Below, piece after piece: positions 1 through 5,712 of a stretch of DNA of 5,712 nucleotides (its first letter is position 1; each line of letters starts with the position of its first letter). This DNA comes from an uncultured Alphaproteobacteria bacterium (lineage in GTDB: Bacteria; Pseudomonadota; Alphaproteobacteria; Caulobacterales; Caulobacteraceae), in the NCBI GenBank assembly GCA_937920085.1, contig CALETE010000096.1, forward strand, positions 1 through 5,712, given 5' to 3'. The notes under the pieces were generated by a model. The model was not told the origin of the DNA. It was given only the letters and a program-made list of their open reading frames with translations, and ran no database searches. The translations under genes were made by a program, and so were the position numbers.

Positions 1-914
1 GCCCAGGCCTTGATCAGCTGGTGGGCGATGGCCATGCCGCCGGGGGCAAAGGTGTCGGGGATCTTGCCAGCCAGCAGGTCGCGAGCCTCGGCCTTGGTGA
101 ACCAGCGCACTTCGGAAAGCTCGGTCTGGTCCGGCGCGGCATTGTCGTCGTCTACCTGGGCGATCAGGCCGATCATCAGGGAGTTGGGGAAGGGCCAGGG
201 CTGGGTGGAGTGATAGGCGACCGAGGCGGTGGTCAGGCCCGCCTCTTCGTTCAGCTCCCGAGCGCAGGCCTCCTCGATGGTCTCGCCGGGCTCAAGGAAG
301 CCAGCCAGGGCTGAGAACATGCCCTTAGGCCAGATTTCCTGACGGCCCAGCATGCAGCGGTCTTTGTAGACGGCCAACATGATCACCACGGGGTCGGTGC
401 GAGGGAAGTGTTCAGCCTTACAGGCCGGGCACTGGCGCTTCCAGCCGCCTTCGGCGACCTCAGAGGGCTGGCCACAGGCCGCGCAGTATTTGTGCTTACG
501 GCGCCATTCGAACATGCCCTTGGCGGTGCCGAGTATGGCGGCATCACCGGCCGGCAGACGGGCGGCCAGGCCGCGCATGTCCTCGAACCGGCCAAGGCCC
601 TGGAGAGGGCCCTCAGCGGGGTCTGCGGGACCTTCCATGTCCACGGCGAAGATGGCGGTGTCCTTCCACAGCCCCATGAACAGCAGGCGCTCAAGACCGC
701 CCGACAGGCCATCGGCCATCTTGGTGGGCAGGTAGGCGATCTGTAGGCCACCATCTGCGGATTTTTCCACAAAGGGCTTTCCGTTCCACATGACGAAGGC
801 CAGGGATTCATCGGAGGCAAACCGTTCGGCGATCCAGGCGTCGTCTTTGCGCTTGTCGCTCGCCCTGTTGAGGGGGTTGCCGGCGAAGGTGTTCATAAAG
901 GCGGTCAGAGGCAT
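1..914 (-). CDS. nudC: NADH pyrophosphatase NudC, Nudix family (partial, C terminus cut by window edge)
   Basis: Hydrolyses NADH (and NAD+) to NMN(H) plus AMP in the cytoplasm; E. coli NudC also removes NAD caps from RNA. I translated 304 codons from ATG at 914 with no stop. Residues 1-130 form the variable N-terminal domain. A zinc ribbon follows, with C144, C147, C162 and C165, then FPRTDPVVI at 170-178. The Nudix box at 205-227 fits GX5EX7REUXEEXGU exactly, with E211, R219, E220, E223 and E224. The NudC signature SQPWPFPxS appears at 237-245 as TQPWPFPNS, with Thr for the first Ser. The reading ends in LIKAW, so only a few residues should be missing. ATG 914 is preferred because GGTGAGG lies 13 bases upstream, a rather long gap. 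The in-frame ATG at 896 has no ribosome site but cannot be excluded. The gene is divergent from ffs, and both zinc and catalytic sites look intact. Confidence 0.94.
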   Translation of the reverse strand, partial: MPLTAFMNTFAGNPLNRASDKRKDDAWIAERFASDESLAFVMWNGKPFVEKSADGGLQIAYLPTKMADGLSGGLERLLFMGLWKDTAIFAVDMEGPADPAEGPLQGLGRFEDMRGLAARLPAGDAAILGTAKGMFEWRRKHKYCAACGQPSEVAEGGWKRQCPACKAEHFPRTDPVVIMLAVYKDRCMLGRQEIWPKGMFSALAGFLEPGETIEEACARELNEEAGLTTASVAYHSTQPWPFPNSLMIGLIAQVDDDNAAPDQTELSEVRWFTKAEARDLLAGKIPDTFAPGGMAIAHQLIKAW

Positions 915-921
915 GTTGAGT

Positions 922-944
922 CTATTACCTCACCTTTGCGACAA
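922..944 (-). promoter_or_regulatory. candidate nudC promoter, possibly giving a leaderless mRNA
   Basis: On the minus strand TTGTCGC (944-938) is followed, 10 bases on, by TAATAG (927-922). This resembles the Caulobacter housekeeping promoter form TTGACGS-N10-14-GCTANAWC. It would start transcription at or next to the ATG at 914. The same stretch contains GGTGAGG, which could instead be a ribosome binding site on a longer transcript, so the two readings compete. The call rests on short motif matches only. Confidence 0.25.
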
Positions 945-953
945 GAGTCATGC

Positions 954-982
954 TTGCGTATATGCGTCCGGACCGCGATATA
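954..982 (+). promoter_or_regulatory. candidate ffs promoter
   Basis: TTGCGT (954-959), a 17-base spacer and GATATA (977-982) would start transcription within a few bases of the G-run at 983-987, where the SRP RNA helix begins. An overlapping alternative is TTGCGA (936-941), 17 bases, TATATG (959-964). That pair matches the general consensus better but would start near 971 and need 5' trimming. A stable RNA gene must have a promoter here; which pair is used cannot be settled by eye. Confidence 0.35.
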
Positions 983-984
983 GG

Positions 985-1086
985 GGGCGGAGATCGGCGA
1001 CGGGCGAACGCCTCGCCAACCCGGTCAGGTCCGGAAGGAAGCAGCCGTAACGAGTCACGCTTCGGGTCGTTGTCCGGTCTCCACCC
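985..1086 (+). ncRNA. ffs: signal recognition particle RNA, bacterial small (4.5S-like) type
   Basis: RNA scaffold of the signal recognition particle. It binds the Ffh M domain and promotes the Ffh-FtsY GTPase cycle, which delivers ribosomes making membrane proteins to the translocon. The near-invariant domain IV core lies at 1023-1046, with the GGAA tetraloop at 1033-1036 closed by CC/GG and followed by the GGAAGCAGCC strand. The ends pair well: 986-997 with 1074-1085 gives 11 pairs including one G-T, with a single C-A mismatch, and G985 can pair with C1086. CGAC (998-1001) pairs with GTTG (1069-1072). The two arms around the tetraloop are about equal in length, as expected for a rod-shaped RNA of about 100 nt without an Alu domain. 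Ends are set from pairing and could be off by a few bases. It lies between nudC (divergent) and dnaX (same strand). Confidence 0.95.
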
Positions 1087-1087
1087 A

Positions 1088-1138
1088 AGAGCCCTTTCCG
1101 ATCTGACTGCACCAGTCAGATCGGGCGAAAAGGGCTCT
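1088..1138 (-). repeat. bulged palindromic repeat, copy 1; possible 3' boundary/terminator of ffs
   Basis: Outer arms 1088-1097 (AGAGCCCTTT) and 1129-1138 are perfectly complementary. Inner arms 1098-1108 (CCGATCTGACT) and 1114-1124 are also perfect. The loop is 5 bases (1109-1113), and there is a 4-base bulge at 1125-1128. This gives 21 base pairs starting two bases after the SRP RNA. Read on the minus strand it has the same plan as the next repeat, hence the strand given. It could stop ffs transcription, but no T-run follows on the plus strand (the next bases are CGTTCAAC), so it is not a standard intrinsic terminator. It may equally block 3' exonuclease trimming. Confidence 0.75.
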
Positions 1139-1150
1139 CGTTCAACAAGG

Positions 1151-1202
1151 TAGAGCATTTTTCGATCCGATAACCGAGTCCCACTTATCGGAAAATGCTC
1201 TA
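1151..1202 (+). repeat. bulged palindromic repeat, copy 2, in the dnaX leader
   Basis: Outer arms 1151-1161 (TAGAGCATTTT) and 1192-1202 and inner arms 1167-1173 (CCGATAA) and 1185-1191 are perfect complements. A 5-base bulge (1162-1166, TCGAT) interrupts the 5' side and the loop is 11 bases. Its order of outer arm, TCG-containing bulge, CCGAT inner arm, ATCGG and outer arm matches the minus-strand reading of 1088-1138. It ends 21 bases before the dnaX start codon. Intergenic palindromes of this design are common in alphaproteobacterial genomes; I cannot name the family. Confidence 0.75.
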
Positions 1203-1223
1203 AAGTCTTTTCAAAGCGCGGTA

Positions 1224-2999
1224 ATGGCCGACGAAGACCTCACGCTTGAGCCCGACCTTCCCGAGCGTGATCCCCATACGGCGGACATGTTCGGCGGCGC
1301 GCCTGCGCCTGCATCCTCAACAGAATCTGCCGCCTATACCGTCATCGCCCGGAAGTACCGGCCCCGTACCTTTGACGACCTCTACGGCCAAGAGGCCATG
1401 GTCCGGACGCTCAAGAACGCGTTTGGGACCGGTCGTATCGCCCATGCCTTTATGCTTACCGGGGTGCGCGGAGTGGGTAAAACCACCACGGCCCGTCTGC
1501 TGGCCCGGGCACTCAACTATGAAACCGATGCGATCCATGCGCCCACCCTCGACCTGACCGTCGACGGTCGCCACTGCAAGGCCATCATCGAGGGGCGGCA
1601 CATGGACGTGCTGGAACTGGATGCCGCCAGCCGGACCGGGGTGGCCGATATGCGCGAGCTTCTGGATGGTGTGCGCTATGCCCCGGTTGAGGCGCGCTAC
1701 AAGGTCTACATCATCGACGAAGTGCACATGCTGTCGGGGGGAGCCTTCAACGCCCTGCTCAAGACCCTGGAGGAACCGCCCTCCCACGCCAAGTTCATCT
1801 TTGCCACCACCGAGATCCGCAAGGTCCCAGTGACCATCCTCTCCCGCTGCCAGAGGTTTGACCTGCGGCGGGTGGAGCCCGATGTCATCGTCAAAAACCT
1901 CGAAATGATCTGCGAGGCCGAAGGGGTGCGGGTTGAGGCCGAGGGCCTGATGCTCATTGCCCGGGCTGCAGAGGGCTCTGTCCGTGACGCCCAGTCCATG
2001 CTCGACCAGGCCATTGTTCAGGGTGAGCCTGGCCAGACCGTGCCCGCCGCCATCATCCGCGACATGCTGGGCCTGGCCGATCGTGCCCAGACCATCACAC
2101 TGTTCGAAGAGGTCCTGCGCGGCCAGGCGGGTAAGGCCATCGACACCTTCCGCCAGCTGTACGGCTATGGCGCTGATCCCAGCCAGATCATGCTGGACCT
2201 GATGGAGCACGTGCACGGTGCCTCGGTGGCTAAGGCCATCGGCCTTGAGGCCCTGGTCCTGCCCAAGGAACAGGCGGCCCGCCTGGCAGCGGTGGGGGCA
2301 GCGATTTCGGCCGGGACCCTGTCGCGGATCTGGCAGATGCTGCTGCGGGCCCAGGACGAGGTCCGCCGTGCCCCCGACCCGGCCGCTGCCGTGGACATGG
2401 CCCTGATCCGGCTGGCCTATGCCGCCGATCTGCCTGGGCCAGAGGAAGCCCTCAAGCGCCTGCAGTCTGGAGAGCCGATGGGCGGTGGTGCGTCTGCACC
2501 GGGTCCTGGTGGTGGTGGCGGTGCCCAGATGACCGGGGGAGGGCAGGTTCGCATGACGGCACCCGCCCCTCAGGCTGAGGCGCCACCGACCCTGCAGTCC
2601 TTCGCCGATGTGGTGGCCCTGATTGACGCCAAACGCGACATTGCCCTTAGGCTGGACGTGGAACGGTTTGTCCGCCCGGTCAGCTTCCGCGTTGGCGCTA
2701 TTGAGTTCGAACCTGCCCCTGGTGCCCCCTCAAACCTGACCCAGCGGTTAGTCAGCCGCCTAAAGGAATGGACCGGCCACCCCTGGCTGATCACCGTCCA
2801 GGGTGGCGGCGGGGCAGAAAGCCAGTGGGAACGCCAGAAGCGCGAGCAACAGGAAACCCGCGACGAAATCGGCCAGGACCCCTTCGTGAAGTCGGTCATG
2901 TCGGCCTTCCCCGGTGCCGAGATCATCTCGATCCGCAATGTCCCCCTCCCGGAAGCGCCCCCTGTGGTGGACGCCCCCGACGAGGATGAGGACGACTAG
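1224..2999 (+). CDS. dnaX: DNA polymerase III clamp-loader subunit tau/gamma (DnaX)
   Basis: AAA+ ATPase of the clamp loader, which opens and loads the beta sliding clamp on primed DNA; full-length tau also links polymerase cores and helicase. The 591 residues include a 37-residue extension before AYTVIARKYRPRTF. Walker A is GVRGVGKTT (80-88, K86) and Walker B is VYIIDE (161-166). Sensor 1 is FATTE (193-197), and the SRC motif at 207-209 carries the arginine finger R208. GSVRD (251-255) holds the sensor 2 arginine. The four-cysteine zinc module is reduced to C118. A Gly/Pro/Ala-rich linker (about 413-455) separates the clamp-loader core from a C-terminal domain (456-575) and an acidic tail. 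There is no good Shine-Dalgarno site before ATG 1224. ATG 1287 (M22) is a later option, but the chosen start keeps an extension I recall from Caulobacter DnaX. No A-rich slippery site is present at the linker. No ybaB or recR follows. Confidence 0.97.
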   Translation: MADEDLTLEPDLPERDPHTADMFGGAPAPASSTESAAYTVIARKYRPRTFDDLYGQEAMVRTLKNAFGTGRIAHAFMLTGVRGVGKTTTARLLARALNYETDAIHAPTLDLTVDGRHCKAIIEGRHMDVLELDAASRTGVADMRELLDGVRYAPVEARYKVYIIDEVHMLSGGAFNALLKTLEEPPSHAKFIFATTEIRKVPVTILSRCQRFDLRRVEPDVIVKNLEMICEAEGVRVEAEGLMLIARAAEGSVRDAQSMLDQAIVQGEPGQTVPAAIIRDMLGLADRAQTITLFEEVLRGQAGKAIDTFRQLYGYGADPSQIMLDLMEHVHGASVAKAIGLEALVLPKEQAARLAAVGAAISAGTLSRIWQMLLRAQDEVRRAPDPAAAVDMALIRLAYAADLPGPEEALKRLQSGEPMGGGASAPGPGGGGGAQMTGGGQVRMTAPAPQAEAPPTLQSFADVVALIDAKRDIALRLDVERFVRPVSFRVGAIEFEPAPGAPSNLTQRLVSRLKEWTGHPWLITVQGGGGAESQWERQKREQQETRDEIGQDPFVKSVMSAFPGAEIISIRNVPLPEAPPVVDAPDEDEDD

Positions 3000-3012
3000 G
3001 TCGGTTTTAGTC

Positions 3013-4662
<1,650 letters not shown>

Positions 4663-4895
4663 GTGAAGCTCACGACACGGATTGGATTGATGGACCTTAG
4701 GATTTTCACGTCTCCGACACCAGTCTGAGCCCGCAGGTTAAAATGCTGCAATGCAAATGTTTCGCAGCTGCAATCCTATCGTTGTTCAGTTATGGTCAAA
4801 CCGGCACGTAAACATCAGCCCGGCCCGCGCTGCGCCGTCACCAGCTTGGTATTGTCTGCTGGTGATTCGCCGCTCGTCCACGATTTGAAGAGACC
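4663..4895. promoter_or_regulatory. divergent intergenic region between peptidase and efflux genes
   Basis: This 233-base gap must hold both promoters, but I find no convincing -35/-10 pair for either direction. It is visibly richer in A+T around 4735-4800 than the flanking genes. The only repeat I see is the GCTGCAAT pair listed separately. Reading frames crossing it have no protein family look. No regulator gene is adjacent within the window. Confidence 0.5.
4745..4774. repeat. 8-base direct repeat pair GCTGCAAT, possible operator
   Basis: GCTGCAAT occurs at 4745-4752 and again at 4767-4774, a 22-base period or about two helical turns. Between them TGCAAATGTTTCGCA is a loose inverted repeat. 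Such spacing suits a dimeric regulator bound on one DNA face, but two 8-base copies could be chance. It lies 71 bases upstream of the peptidase ATG (to the last repeat edge nearest it about 82) and over 120 bases upstream of the efflux gene start. Confidence 0.25.
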
Positions 4896-5712
4896 ATGCG
4901 CCCCGCCGCTTACATCGCTCTTGGACTGGCCGGACTTGTCCTGACAGGCTGCGCCACCCCCTACAAGGCCAATACGCGCCTGCCTGCGGGGTTTGAGGCA
5001 CCGCAAACTTCGTCTGCCGATTCCTTAGTCAGCCCTGCCCAGCTGGAGACCTGGTGGACCCAGTTTGGTGACACACAGCTCGACAGCTTGATCGCAGAGG
5101 CCCTGAAATCCAGCCCAGACGCCCGGTCAGCGGCGGCGCGTCTGCGGGAGGCCCAGGCCACAGCCGGCAGTGCCCTGATCGCCTTTTTGCCTCAGGGAAA
5201 TGGGGCGGGGTCCACCAAGGAAACCCATACGACCCAGACCTCTGGTAATAAGATCACCATTCCGGGGTTCTCGAACAACGGGAAGAGCGACACCTCCTCG
5301 GCCAATCTAAATGTTACTTGGGAAGTCGACCTGTTTGGCCGGATTTTCGCAGTGGCCAAGGCCGCCCAAGGGGACACAGCCGCAGCCCGCTTCAATTATG
5401 AGGGCACCCGCTGGAGCCTCGCTGCCAATGTCGCCGATGTCTATTTCCAAACCCAGGGCCTAGCTATTCAGCTGGCCGACGCGCGGGAAACGGTGCGTAT
5501 CCAGACTGAGCTTCAGCGCATTGTCGACACCAAGCTTGCCCGCGGACTGGCCTCTCAGGCCGACACCGATCGGGTGGCGGGAGACCTCTCCCAGGCCCGT
5601 AGTCAGGCTGCCGGTCTCGAAGCCGAGCTGCAGGCCGCCCGCCGGACCTTGCTGGTGCTCATTGGACGGGGCAGCGATCTGACCTCGGCCATTGACGTCC
5701 ATACAGCCCTGC
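4896..5712 (+). CDS. TolC-family outer-membrane efflux lipoprotein, NodT/OprM type (partial, 3' end beyond window)
   Basis: Outer-membrane channel of a tripartite (usually RND) export system, pairing with a periplasmic adaptor and inner-membrane pump. From ATG 4896, 272 codons read without a stop to the window edge, a bit over half of the usual 450-500 residues. The start is preceded by GAAGAGA (4887-4893), a fair ribosome site. A lipoprotein signal ends in LTGC, with C19 the lipidated cysteine. ETWWTQFGDTQLDSLIAEAL (51-70) is the family's N-terminal signature, followed by the helical SPDARSAAARLREAQA segment. TWEVDLFGR (141-149) matches the conserved start of the first beta-barrel strand pair and helix. 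RIVDTKLARGLASQADTDR (208-226) and RTLLVLIGR (250-258) are also typical. The substrate is unknown. It probably begins an operon whose adaptor and pump genes lie downstream. Confidence 0.92.
   Translation, partial: MRPAAYIALGLAGLVLTGCATPYKANTRLPAGFEAPQTSSADSLVSPAQLETWWTQFGDTQLDSLIAEALKSSPDARSAAARLREAQATAGSALIAFLPQGNGAGSTKETHTTQTSGNKITIPGFSNNGKSDTSSANLNVTWEVDLFGRIFAVAKAAQGDTAAARFNYEGTRWSLAANVADVYFQTQGLAIQLADARETVRIQTELQRIVDTKLARGLASQADTDRVAGDLSQARSQAAGLEAELQAARRTLLVLIGRGSDLTSAIDVHTAL

Noticed and set aside
383..820. 145-codon minus-strand frame inside nudC
   Set aside because: It is out of frame with the NudC reading that has the zinc ribbon and exact Nudix box; its Pro/Ser/Arg-rich translation is a frame shadow.
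996..1017. Local hairpin GGCGA/TCGCC inside the 5' arm of the SRP RNA
   Set aside because: It competes with the long rod-shaped fold that pairs the two ends of the RNA, so it is at most a folding intermediate and not a separate element.
925..1158. Short open frames on both strands across the ffs region
   Set aside because: They run through the SRP RNA core and the palindrome, so any coding potential is accidental.
1088..1202. Repeats in the ffs-dnaX spacer as a CRISPR or tandem array
   Set aside because: Only two copies, in opposite orientation, diverged, and without spacer-like units or cas genes.
1317..2216. 299-codon open frame on the minus strand, antisense to dnaX
   Set aside because: It lies wholly inside dnaX, its translation has no family motifs, and long antisense frames are expected in GC-rich coding DNA with strong third-position bias.
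2531..2544. G-run (CCGGGGGAGGG) in the dnaX linker as a possible frameshift site
   Set aside because: In the dnaX frame it reads ACC GGG GGA GGG, which does not fit an X-XXY-YYZ heptamer, and I see no strong downstream stem placed to stimulate slippage.
4663..4673. Small palindrome GTGAAGCTCAC next to the peptidase start codon
   Set aside because: Only four base pairs with a three-base loop; too short to treat as a regulatory structure.
4786..5161. Short minus-strand frames over the start of the efflux gene
   Set aside because: They oppose a plus-strand gene with a clear lipobox and TolC-family motifs and have no ribosome site or recognisable product.
5192..5702. Minus-strand frames of 67 and 80 codons within the efflux gene
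   Set aside because: Antisense shadows of a continuous plus-strand TolC-family reading.

Overview
The window is GC-rich and gene-dense. It looks like an alphaproteobacterial chromosome, most probably from the order Caulobacterales. The main support is the DnaX protein: it has a short N-terminal extension carrying DMFGG before the core, the wording MDVLELDAASRTG, and only one cysteine left at the usual zinc site. The signal recognition particle RNA and the absence of strong Shine-Dalgarno sites fit as well. The genus cannot be decided from the sequence alone. These are chromosomal housekeeping genes plus two envelope-related genes. I see no phage, transposase, CRISPR array or toxin-antitoxin pair, and no convincing undescribed multi-gene system.

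Layout: (1) 1-914, minus strand: a NudC-type NADH pyrophosphatase, cut by the window edge just before its C terminus. (2) 915-984: a short divergent promoter region. (3) about 985-1086, plus strand: the small SRP RNA gene (ffs). (4) 1088-1202: two long bulged palindromes that appear to be diverged copies of one repeat family in opposite orientation. (5) 1224-2999, plus strand: dnaX, the tau/gamma subunit of the DNA polymerase III clamp loader. (6) 3013-4662, minus strand: an exported M28 metallopeptidase with an inserted PA-like domain, convergent with dnaX and separated from it by 13 bases. (7) 4663-4895: a 233-base divergent intergenic region with one pair of 8-base direct repeats. (8) 4896-5712, plus strand: the N-terminal part of a TolC-family (NodT/OprM-type) outer-membrane efflux lipoprotein that runs off the window.

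The genes do not form one pathway. nudC (NAD(H) and NAD-RNA turnover), ffs (co-translational protein targeting) and dnaX (replication) are housekeeping neighbours. The peptidase and the efflux lipoprotein are divergent envelope genes, and the efflux gene probably starts an RND or similar tripartite pump operon that continues to the right. The most unusual feature is the ffs-dnaX spacer, where two related palindromes differ by compensatory base-pair changes in their outer stems. Next come the reduced zinc site and glycine-rich linker of DnaX, and the lack of the common dnaX-ybaB-recR arrangement.
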